DNA of 64,000 nt from the NCBI GenBank assembly GCA_949987705.1, contig OX465282.1, positions 41,566,039 to 41,630,038 of the forward strand, read 5' to 3'. The notes under the pieces were generated by a model. It saw only the letters and a list, made by a program, of their open reading frames with translations. It was not told the origin of the DNA and ran no database searches. A program made the position numbers and the translations under genes. The stretch's first letter is position 1. The number at the start of each line of letters is the position of its first letter. This document shows, one piece after another, positions 10,346 to 19,842 of the stretch. This DNA is from Thereva unica. Its lineage: Eukaryota; Arthropoda; Insecta; Diptera; Therevidae.

Positions 10346-13060
10346 CACAGCTAATACCAGGGGCAACCAACTGAATGACTGGTTGGCCCAAAACAGAATT
10401 CAGCGAAAAATTAATCTTCTCGCTACAGACATACCATCATACGCAGGTGGTGGGTCGTTTCTGGATTTATGCTTGCTAGATTCTCGGATTGATAACCAGG
10501 GATAAATACGAACGAAACAAACTGCTTAACGACAGTGCCCTACGACAGCGACCATTATGGACTTGAAATAACAGTACAACAGTACGTAGAACTTCTGGAA
10601 TATTGCGAAGTGCACCCTTTTGCATACCAAAAGATGCACTGGCCAAAATTCGAGAAGGCTATGGAAACGGCAATACAGAATACCAGACTGCTACCTCCAA
10701 CGACCAGGAATCTAACCAACAATGAGATTGATTCATATCTCAAAAATATGGACAATCTCATCATACAGACGATGGATAAGACTATACCAAGAACGAAAAA
10801 AAAGAACAACACGGACTGCTGCAGGAATGCAACGATCGACGCACTGCACAAATACAAAAGTCGACGAGACTGAAAGCCCTTCACCGCCAGTTTCGAGACC
10901 GAACGAGTCCGGAGATAGTAGCTCTTAAATCGGTTATGAAAAATCTCCAACATCTATTGAAACAACAATACTCACATTCTGTGAATCTGTATTGGAACAA
11001 CAAGATTCGTGCTATTCAAACTAATAGAGCGAGCATGTTCCCACAGATAAATAAAATCTTTAGGAGCAAAACCCATAACCGATTAGACAAGTTGCGCATC
11101 CCTCGGACTCGGTCTAACGAAGAGCTATTGAGGTATGCGGGCTTGAATCCGGAAGAAATCAATCGCATAGATGACAATTATTGTATAGAGGACCAGAGGA
11201 GAAGGTGGATTTCGTGGGGTCCTACTATCAGGGAATTTATTCGGTGAACACCAGTGTTCGGGCGAATTTTGACCTTGAGAATAGGGCCTTACTGAACCAT
11301 TTCAGAATATCTAATGAAATTGAAGCTTGGAAATCTGAGAATCGATCAATCATCGAATTCAGTGAAGACTGCCCAGCGAATGATATTCCTGCTGCACAAC
11401 TAAATTCTACTTTCATTAGAAAACTTGATCTCCTGTTGACATTTCGCCACCTAAACAATAAGAAGTCGTCCGGGGTGGATGGTATCCCAAACATCGTGCT
11501 AAATAATTTGCCTCTGGTAGCCATAGACACATACACCACCTTGTTTAACAACGCGTTAAACAACGCCATTTTTTCAGGACACTGGAAGACGGCAGTGGTG
11601 TACCTAATACCCAAAAAGGGTAAAGATAAAAGTAACCCTGCTAATCTTCGGTCAATTACTTTGCTTCCGAATATCAGCAAGGTGTTTGAAATAGTGATTA
11701 ACAGATCATTATCCAAATGGGTTGAGGAAAAAAAGATAATTCCCGATAACCAATTCGGATTCCGGGCAGGTCATGACACTATTCATGCCGTGTCGAAATT
11801 GGTATCAGACATGCACTTTAACTTCATGAAAGGCCAGTTTACCGGAGCATGCCTGATCGATTTTGAGAAGGCATTCGATACAGTATGGATCGAAGGTCTT
11901 CTCTACAAAACTGGTCAGACTTGGCATGTCAGGACCCCAGCTATATACGATTTATAATATGATCTCAAAGAAGAAGTTCGTCGTCAAAAGTGGCAGCTTC
12001 ACTTCCAGTAGGGTCTTTGACATTAAAAATGGTCTGCAACAGGGTGCGGTAAACTCGCCGCTCTTATTTAAAATCTTTACGAGTGACCTAATTAGTTCAC
12101 TCCGATTCGCCTTAGCGTAGGCGGATGACCTGATTGTATACAGGACGGGGCCGAAGATTGGAGTGATCCAGACGCTCCTACAACGTGACTTCGAAACAAT
12201 CGAAGTTGAAGATCAATGTTAGCAAATGCGAATCGATCCTCTTTCGTACTGTTCTAAAAAGAGCTTCCTACGATGTACAGAGGAGCTGGAAAACTCTTAA
12301 AATTTCGCACATTGACGGACAAGCATTAGAAAGGAAATCGGAAGTGAAATACCTTGGGCTTTGGCTGGATCTGTACTTGTATTTCAATAGAAATGTAAGT
12401 GCTGCTCTGGACAAGGCAAACAAGGCGTTTCGCATGACTAAAAGGCTTTTCTACAGCAGACACCTAAGCTCACGGGTAAAGGTGATCTGCTACCAAGCCT
12501 TGGTCAGACCGATTTTAACTTATGGCTGCCCAGTGTGGTTCAACATATCTCCCTGGTTCAACATATTTCCCTTAATGGAAAAGCGTCGGGTTTTCGAAAG
12601 ACAATGCTTACGGGCGTGCTTAAGGTTGTATCGGACATTTGAATCTGGCTTCACGAAGTTTCACGCCAACAATGTTCTTTACGATAGGGCATCTGTTAAT
12701 AGGATCGACAACTTCATAATCTAGTTGATTCGAGGTCATATTGCTAGAGCGACGGAGAGGGACAATCCTCTTATTCGGGGAGCGTTCTACCAGAAGGCGA
12801 GATACCACAAAACAGGTTGTGAACGCGGCTTTATTTCTCCAGAGACATTTGTGTACTTGGTTTCAAAAAGATTGGTCCAAGATAGATCGGGGGTGCCTCT
12901 CTTCTACCACTTGCATCGCAGGGCGTGTGACAAGCGATATACTTATACTGAAGAGGATGGGAATGTTCAGGAGCTCTTGAGGTTCAGTACCAGAATCTCA
13001 GAAAGAGACAAAAAAGATGCCGCCAACACCTACTCATTGTACTGGTTGTTGGGCGACTAA
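10340..13060 (+). pseudogene. LINE ORF2 remnant (endonuclease end plus reverse transcriptase)
   Basis: The endonuclease is mostly deleted: only its C-terminal part remains (NHTANTRGN, then SDHYGL). Reverse transcriptase blocks follow across at least four frames. These are SGVDGIPN (11470), LIPKKGK with LRSITLLPNISK (11610-11690), NQFGFRAGHDT (11750), DFEKAFDTVW (11863) and NGLQQGAVNSPLLF (12030). The catalytic ADD at 12121 is preceded in frame by a TAG stop. The thumb region with the YLGLWLD motif follows (12350). Many frameshifts mean that it is dead. The order and the GLQQGAVNSP block fit the Jockey/I group. Confidence 0.75.
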
Positions 13061-13175
13061 TTATTGCGTATTCGCCTTTAAATTATTAGATATAGACCAG
13101 TTTAGCTTGTAATTTTGACTTAACGATTAGCTTAGGGCTTAGATAGGATTAGTTATAGTTTTTACTTAGTAATAG

Positions 13176-13702
13176 TGTTAGGCCCATTTTACATGATGAA
13201 ACACAAAACATAAAGTTTCCAGCAAGCTTTGGCTAGGGGTGAGAGAGGGCTTGAGGGGACGTGAAATTTTGCCAACAAACTTTTGGAAGCAACTTTGCCG
13301 AAACAGTTTGACAGCTACAGGTTTGTTGTTGTTTTTTCTCTGATTTCTTTGTAAAAAAGAGAAATGAGAAGTTTACTCATGTAGACATCGATGAAGTTTT
13401 TAAGGAAACTCCAAAAGGGAATTAGCGATTGCAGGCAACTTTATTTCGTTTCGTGTTTCATCGTGTAAAATGAGCCTTAAGGAATAAAATAAAACGTCAA
13501 CTTCAATGCTGTCTATCGTCCATTCCTTTATTCTTTATTATCTTCGTTTTTCAGCTGTCCATCTGACAGATAACTTTTGTGACTATTCCTTTTTTGTTTT
13601 AGTCTATTGTAATCTTTAATACGTCCACAAGTCGGACATGTTTGTGTTCTATAATAAAATAAATTCCTGTAAAACATTGTAATCGGTTTATTATTCTTAT
13701 CA
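13176..13702 (+). repeat. Co-B copia 5' LTR (unit A), interrupted by a MITE
   Basis: The LTR starts TGTTA, is cut by the 296-bp MITE, and resumes TTAAGGAATAAAAT to end at CA (13702). Without the MITE and its duplicated TTA it is 228 bp, matching the 229-bp LTR of unit B. It is followed by ggttacgggcccaggagg, the copia-type primer site complementary to an internal fragment of initiator tRNA-Met. Confidence 0.85.
13181..13476. mobile_element. Harbinger-like MITE (296 bp)
   Basis: Terminal inverted repeats of 24 bp begin ggcccattttacatgatg on the left, with ggctcattttacacgatg as the reverse complement on the right (two mismatches). It is flanked by TTA on both sides (13178-13180 and 13477-13479). 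The empty site survives in unit B, where the LTR reads tgttaaggaat without interruption. TTA/TAA duplications and GGCC-type ends fit the PIF/Harbinger superfamily. There is no transposase, so it needs one supplied elsewhere. Confidence 0.85.
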
Positions 13703-13775
13703 GGTTACGGGCCCAGGAGGAAAATAATTTTTCTTTTATTAAAATCTATAAATATTATTTTTCATAATGATATCG

Positions 13776-14397
13776 ATGGCCGGAAAAATCCCATTGTTGA
13801 ATGGTCAAAATTTTGCAACTTGGGCAGTGCAAATAGAGGCAATTTTGCAGAAACTCCGTCTGCTAAGTATTGTAAAAGGACTGGAAATGTCAACAGACGA
13901 GGCGGAAAAATTAAAATGGGAAGAAAAGAATGCCGATGCACACGGTGAAATCATCTTGGCGTTAGAGCCAAACATCATACATCTAGTAAAAGGACACAAA
14001 TTAGCATCAGAAATGTGGAAATATCTGGGAGAAATTTACGACAAAAGGGGTCCTAGGCAGAAAATTGAAGAGTACAGAAAACTATTGTACACGAAAATGA
14101 AACCAGAACAATCGATAAACGACTTTGTTATGGAATTTAAGAGCACCGACTGGCTGAGTTAGGTGCACAAGTGGATCCAGATTTACTAGTGATATTGTTA
14201 CTGGATGGCTTAAGCGATGATTATCGTGAAGTTCAAGCAGCTTTTGATGCGCAAAGTAAATTCCCGGATTTCGATACAGTTTCCTCTAGATTGCTCTAAG
14301 TTGGCGACTGAAAACGTGAGCAAGAAAACTGTGAGACGTCAACGGCGTTGTATTCCAATAAGAACACAAAGTTTCATCGACGTCAACATATAAATAG
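13776..14397 (+). pseudogene. gag: Co-B gag fragment, unit A
   Basis: From the second ATG the frame encodes a copia-type Gag start (KIPLLNGQNFATW, then LWEEK-like helices and PEQSINDFV). It stops at 14162 by a frameshift and continues in another frame (VDPDLLVILLLDGL) up to the Gy-A LTR at 14398. The same frameshift is present in unit B, so it predates the duplication. An additional base change creates a stop near 14297 in this copy. Confidence 0.75.
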
Positions 14398-14656
14398 TGT
14401 GATGATTTATGCGCCATCTCTTTGTCAAAAAGCATAACCAACGATTGTCGGTAACAACTCTGGTTGATGTCTGAACTAATGACTTATGTACTAAACTAAA
14501 ATTGGAACGCGCGATAAGTGAAGACAACTCCAAGCTTCTGGACGAAAAGAAAAGAACATACCACTAGGCTCGATAAAAAGGACTCGAGAAGGTTCCAAAA
14601 GTTAAATAAAGGTGGAGCTTGGATATAAAAACGGCTTACAGGCGCTGAGAAAGTCA
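14398..14656 (+). repeat. Truncated Gy-A LTR (U3 part only)
   Basis: It matches the first 259 bp of the LTR at 15741 and stops exactly at gagaaagtca, which is the predicted initiator (transcription start) of the LTR. Five or six filler bases then lead into LINE sequence at 14662. This is the junction of the tandem duplication. Confidence 0.85.
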
Positions 14657-14816
14657 CAACACGCCAACACCTACTCATTGTACTGGTTGTTGGGCGACTA
14701 ATTATTGCGTATTCGCCTTTAAGTTATTAGATATAGACTAGTTTAGCTTGTAATTTTGACTTAACGATTAGCTTAGGGCTTAGATAGGATTAGTTATAGT
14801 TTTTACTTAGTAATAG

Positions 14817-15045
14817 TGTTAAGGAATAAAATAAAACGTCAACTTCAATGCTGTGTATCGTCCATTCCTTTATTATTTATTATCTTCGTTTTTCAGCTGT
14901 CCATCTGACAGATAACTTTTGTGACTATTCCTGTTTTGTTTTTAGTCTATTGTAATCTTTAATACGTCCACAAGTCGGACATGTTTGTGTTCTATAATAA
15001 AATAAATTCCTGTAAAACATTGTAATCGGTTTATTATTCTTATCA
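14817..15045 (+). repeat. Co-B 5' LTR (unit B)
   Basis: 229 bp, from tgttaaggaataaaat to ttattcttatca. It matches the 3' LTR at 33312-33539 and the LTR of unit A with few differences. Short copia LTRs of 200-280 bp are normal for this superfamily. Confidence 0.9.
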
Positions 15046-15063
15046 GGTTACGGGCCCAGGAGG
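15046..15063 (+). promoter_or_regulatory. Co-B primer-binding site
   Basis: ggttacgggcccaggagg directly after the LTR. Copia-type elements prime from a cleaved initiator tRNA-Met, using the anticodon-stem region; Co-A carries the same core (ggttatgggcccaggc). Confidence 0.8.
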
Positions 15064-15109
15064 AAAGTAATTTTTCTTTTATTAAAATCTATAAATATTA
15101 TTTTTCATA

Positions 15110-15740
15110 ATGACATCGATGGCCGGAAAAATCCCATTTTTGAATGGTTAAAATTTTGCAACTTGGGCAGTGCAAATAGAGGCAATTTTGCAGAAACTCC
15201 GTCTGCTAAGTATTGTAAAAGGACTGGAAATGTCAACAGACGAGGCGGAAAAATTAAAATGGGAAGAAAAGAATGCCGATGCACGCGGTGAAATCATCTT
15301 GGCGTTAGAGCCAAACATCATATATCTAGTAAAAGGACACAAATTAGCATCAGAAATGTGGAAATATCTGGGAGAAATTTACGACAAAAAGGGTCCTAGG
15401 CAGAAAATTGAAGAGTACAGAAAACTATTGTACACGAAAATGAAACCAGAACAATCAATAAACGACTTTGTTGTGGAATTTAAGAGCACCGACTGGCTGA
15501 GTTAGGTGCACAAGTGGATCCAGATTTACTAGTGATATTGTTACTGGATGGCTTAAGCAATGATTATCGTGAAGTTCAAGCAGCTTTTGATGCGCAAAGT
15601 AAATTCCCGGATTTCGATACAGTTTGCTCAAGATTGCTCGAAGTTGGCGACAGGAAACGTGAGCAAGAAAACTGTGAGACGTCAACGGCGTTGTATTCCA
15701 ATAAGAACACAAAGTTTCATTGACGTCAACATATAAATAA
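15110..15740 (+). pseudogene. gag: Co-B gag 5' half, interrupted by Gy-A
   Basis: The frame opens at the ATG at 15110 but hits TAA at 15149 (CAA in unit A). It then reads through a copia-type Gag region to a frameshift near 15500, shared with unit A. The last part (DPDLLVILLLDGL to NTKFH) ends in a TGA at 15721. The Gag continues with the zinc knuckle after the Gy-A element at 30155. Confidence 0.8.
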
Positions 15741-16257
15741 TGTGATGATTTATGCGCCATCTGTTTGGTCAAAAAGCATAACCAACGATTGTCGGTAACA
15801 ACTCTAGTTGATGTCTGAACAAATGACTTATGTACTAAACTAAAATTGGAACGCGCGATAAGTGAAGACAACTTCAAGCTTCTGGACGAAAAGAAAAGAA
15901 CATACCACTAGGCTCGAGAAAAAGGACTCGAGAAGGTTCCAGAAGTTAAATAAAGGTGGAGCTTGGATATAAAAGCGGCTTACAGGCGCTGAGAAAGTCA
16001 GTTTTGATTTGAAAGGCGATAAAAGTGTTCTAAAGTGAAAACAGTGAAAAGTGGTGATTTAAAAGTGAACTATAAAGCGATAGATAGAGTTTAATAGTGC
16101 GAGTTATTAAATTTAAAGTGATTGTAGTGAACTGTAAGAATTGTGTTTGTAATTAAATTGTGTTTTGGTGTGTAATAAATAAATTATTGAGTGGATAATT
16201 AAAAAGTGTATTCCTTAATTAATCCTACGAATCCGTTAAGCCGGGAAAAACGTAACA
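15741..16257 (+). repeat. Gy-A 5' LTR
   Basis: 517 bp from tgtgatgatttatgcgcc to cgggaaaaacgtaaca. A polyadenylation signal aataaa lies at 16174-16179. The 3' LTR, once the copia insert is ignored, is the same length with few differences. Confidence 0.9.
15968..16004 (+). promoter_or_regulatory. Gy-A LTR promoter: TATA box and initiator
   Basis: tataaaag at 15968-15975 lies 32 bp upstream of the A in tcagttt (15998-16004), which matches the arthropod initiator TCAGT(T). This spacing is right for RNA polymerase II start selection and sets the U3/R border at about 16000. Confidence 0.7.
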
Positions 16258-16259
16258 AC

Positions 16260-16275
16260 TGGTGTCAGAAGTGGG
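16260..16275 (+). promoter_or_regulatory. Gy-A primer-binding site (tRNA-Leu type)
   Basis: tggtgtcagaagtggg begins two bases after the LTR. It is complementary to the 3' end expected of an insect tRNA-Leu ending in CCA. The site is deleted in Gy-A copy 1. Confidence 0.7.
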
Positions 16276-16369
16276 ATTAATTAAGAGATAAGTGAAATAA
16301 GTGAACTTGAACAATAATTGTGATTGGAATTTAAATTTTGTGCGTGAGAAATAAGGACTTATTAATAAA

Positions 16370-17742
16370 ATGGGTCGAAAGCTAGTGGATTTGCGCACTG
16401 TAGAGTTGAAAAAAGAATTAAGAACGCTCGTTGTCAACGGTGGGGGCTAAAAGTTCCCTAACCGCCCTGCTTCGAGAAGCTATGGTGAACGAAGGTAAGG
16501 ATCCTGAAACCTACATGTTTGAAGGCGAGGTAGAAGCAGAGCCAGAAGAACCGACAGTGAGTATGGCAGAACTTTTTAAGACATTGATGGTGATGAAAGA
16601 AGCGCAAGAACGGTCATCAGCAGAGTTGAAAGAAGTGCAAGAACGGTCATCAGCAGAGTTGAAGGAAGCGCAAGAACGTGCATCGGCAGAGATGAAGGAA
16701 GCGCAAGAACGGTCATCAGCAGATATGAGGGAAGCGACAACAGAGATCAAGGCGGAAGTGTCGGCGTTAAAAGATGAACAAAAAATGTTAACAGTAGTTC
16801 ATGAACGTTCGATCGCAGAACTCAAAGAGTCGATGGAAGAACAGAGGAGCCAGCTGGAGCAGAAAATCGAATCATTCTCACTTTGTGTCGACAATAAGCT
16901 GGATAACATGAAAGAAAATGTAAGGAATGATCTGGAAAGTCTCGAATCTTCCATCAAGGCAAATGTAAGGAATGACCTGGATAATCTCGAATCTTCTATC
17001 AAGGCAAACGTAAGGAATGATCTAGGAAAACTCGAAATTGAACTAGAAACCGTCAGAGCAGATCTAGAAAGGGGAAAGATTCACCACCCAGGGACGGCAT
17101 CCCATGAAGTCATCGGAGTTAGGAAATTGCAGCCTCCAACTTTCGACTGGCAAAGCCCATGGTCTACTTATAAACTCCAATTCGAAGCAGCAGGCAATTT
17201 CTGGACTGAGAAGGAGAAAGCAACGGCCTTAACGTTGTCACTAAGGGGCACATCAGCAGAAATATTGCAGTCAATACCAGCAGAACATCGCAACAGCTAC
17301 GGGTTCTTAGTTCAAGCGCTAGAAATGCGTTACGGTGATCAGCACATGCAAGAGGTTTATCGACTTCAACTTCGCAATAGACTTCAAAAGCCAGGAGAAA
17401 CTTTACAACAACTATGCGCCGATATCGAGAGGTTAGTGCATCTGGCTTATCCTAGCTTCGGCCAAGACTACATCAACGAAGTAGCAAGAGAGGCTTTCCT
17501 TAACTCTTGCTGACCGAGATCTACAACAGGCAGCCAGATTGGCCGGAAAGAAGGATACCGCTAAAGTTTTGGCACATGCTCTGGCATACGAGGCAGCGCG
17601 GCAAGCATCAAGAAGTGCAGTCCGCCTCAGAGAAATCCACACAACAGAGGATAGTTGCAACAGAATGAATGCAACGGAAGTACGCGGTCGACTCCGATGC
17701 TGGAACTGTAGTGAACCGGGTCATTTGCAAAGGATTTGCTGA
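16370..17742 (+). pseudogene. gag: Gy-A gag, copy 2, frameshifted
   Basis: It has the same domain order as the intact gag at 6569-7972. A 2-bp loss near 16422 breaks the frame inside the SAP-like motif. A 1-bp loss near 17505 breaks the Gag domain, and a TGA follows the last cysteine of the zinc knuckle (CWNCSEPGHLQRIC). It has four AQERSSAELKE-type repeats where copy 1 has three, so the coiled coil varies in length between copies. Confidence 0.85.
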
Positions 17743-17984
17743 AAGCGAAGGAGAGCAGTCTCCCGAAAATAGGAGTGGCGGAACTTGCTGTGAAAAATGC
17801 GGACATCGGCAGAAAGGTGACCAGAGGGAGGCCGAAAACAATGACTCCATGTCTACCCGCAGACAGCAGCAGGGAAACGAATAAAGACTAACTCCATGGG
17901 GCGGGAGTTAGTCGGGGAAATCGAAGCCCCCGGAGTCATCATCACCACTATCAAACAACTGCAGCGAAGTGGCAACAGTCTGGT

Positions 17985-19842
17985 CATCGAAGGAAAGATT
18001 GGAGCTGAAAAATGAACAATAACTGTAGACACTGGTGCTTCAAAATCTGTTATCCGGGCTGACATAGTCGGCAATAAATGGCTGAAAGACGCACGCCAAT
18101 ACAGACCGAAAACTGCAACGGAGTTCCAGTACGATTACACGGGGAAATTATGTTGGATGTGGTTCTTGCTGACATTGGATTTTCACACTCGTTCCTAGTA
18201 GCTGATATAACAGACGAGTGCATTCTCGGTCTGGACTTTATGAAAGCACATAAAATTCTACTGGACATTGGAGAGGAAATACTGAGATATGACAACAAGG
18301 AGATTCCAATGGCCACAGGATCCACTTGTTATTCGCAGCTTAAAGTCGTCGCTCGTGAAGATACCGTGCTTCCTCCGTGTGCTGAGAAATTGGTACGAGC
18401 GATAGTCGATGGTGATCCCGGGAGCTACCGATTTTACCTTATAGAACCAGAAAAAACGGAACAAAGCAAAAATATAGCAATTGGAAAATGTCTGGTGAGC
18501 ATCGACGACAAGAAGGAGGTATTCGTGAGAGTGCTAAATACTAACGAACGAGAAGTACGATTGAAGAAGGATACGGTTTTGGGGAAAGGAGAACCGGCAG
18601 AACAGATTACATTAGTGGAGTGCGCTAACATCGAAACGGTTCCAAAACCAAAGCCAAAGGCCACGAAATTAGTAAACACAGTGCTCTCAACTAGTTGTCT
18701 TGAACAAAAACAGTATCTCCAGGCAAGGAAATTAGTAGAGGATTTCAGTGATATCTTTGCCATGAGAGATGATGACTTTGGGAAAACGGACATGGTTCAA
18801 CACAGGATCGACGCCAAAGATGCCCAGCCAATTAACCGCCGAGAAGACTACCACTAGCCAAGCGGGAAGGGGCAGCCGGTATGATTGAAGATATGAGAAG
18901 ACAAGGCCTTATAGAGGAGTCGAAAAGCCCTTGGATGTCTCCCGTGGTTCTAGTCAGAAAGAAAGATAGCAGTACAAGATTTTGCGTGGATTATCGGCGG
19001 TTAAACGACATCACTAAAAAGGACAGCTACCCATTACCTCGTATCGATGACACACTGGATACTCTCTCTGGAGCTAAATGGTTTTCTACCTTGGATCTTA
19101 AGAGCGGCTACTGGCAAGTCGAAATTCACCCGGAGGACCGAGAAAAGACAGCCTTCTCTGTAGGAAACGGCCTGTGGCAGTTTACAGTCATGCCGTTTAG
19201 ACTGTGTAATGCTCCAGCTACATTCGAACGACTGATGGAATGCGTCTAGCGAGGACTGACATGGAAGACTTGTCTGGTTTATTTGGACGATATCATCGTC
19301 GTTGGAAAAAGTTTCGAGGAACATCTGGGCAATCTACGAGAGGTTTTCCAAAAGTTGAGAACAGCCCAACTGAAACTCAGCCCTAAAAAGTGCGTACTGT
19401 TCAGAGACCAAGTCAACTATCTCGGACATGTGGTTTCATCCAATGGAGTTCAAACAGATCCTGAGAAAATAACAGCGATTAAGAATTGGCCCACACCAAA
19501 GGATAAACATGAACTTCGAAGCTTTTTGGGACTTGCCACCTATTATAGACGTTTCGTCAGGAATTTTGCCGACAAGGCTAAGGAATTACATAAACTGACA
19601 GAAAAATCAAAACCATTTATCTGGACAGAAAAGTGCGAGGAAAGTTTCAACACACTAAAACGAGGACTTTGCCAAGCACCAATACTCACATACCCGAAGC
19701 CAGGCGAGAGATTCATATTGGACACAGACGCGAGTAATGTCGGGATTGGTGCAGTGCTATCACAAAACTTCGACGGACAGGAAAAGGTCATAGCTTATTA
19801 CAGTAGAGCGCTGTCAAAATCGGAGCGGAGTTACTGTGTCAC
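17985..19842 (+). pseudogene. pol: Gy-A pol, first part: protease, reverse transcriptase, RNase H start
   Basis: The protease signature VDTGAS is at about 18028, after an in-frame TGA. ILGLDFM follows at 18223. Reverse transcriptase blocks are FCVDYRRLND (18980), FSTLDLKSGYWQ (19083), FRLCNAPATFERLM (19198) and YLDDIIVVG (19280). RNase H begins ILDTDASNVGIGAVLSQ (19717). Breaks are frameshifts near 18110 and 18850 and a TAG before 19250. Reading ends where the LINE inserted, within the RNase H sequence YCVT. Confidence 0.85.

Larger units (their letters stand above)
8836..13175 (+). mobile_element. Decayed Jockey-like LINE
   Basis: A non-LTR retrotransposon with ORF1 (Gag-like, CCHC fingers), a damaged ORF2 (endonuclease remnant and reverse transcriptase) and a 3' UTR that ends where a copia LTR begins (13176). 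The 5' boundary is uncertain: 8836-9290 is non-coding and probably holds the 5' UTR. The final 155 bp are duplicated at 14662-14816. No poly(A) tail is seen, because the Co-B LTR starts directly at the end. Confidence 0.75.
13021..14656. repeat. Tandem segmental duplication, unit A
   Basis: Unit A contains the LINE 3' end (13021-13175), the Co-B LTR with a MITE in it, Co-B gag and the first 259 bp of a Gy-A LTR. Unit B (14662-16005) has the same order and the same internal junctions, including the precise LINE/Co-B and Co-B/Gy-A joints and a shared gag frameshift. Two independent sets of insertions could not produce identical joints, so one unit is a copy of the other. Confidence 0.85.
14662..16005. 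repeat. Tandem segmental duplication, unit B
   Basis: Copy of unit A without the MITE: LINE 3' end 14662-14816, Co-B LTR 14817-15045, Co-B gag to 15740, then the Gy-A LTR, which here continues into a full element. Unit B also has its own mutations, such as a TAA replacing CAA at codon 14 of gag. Confidence 0.85.
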
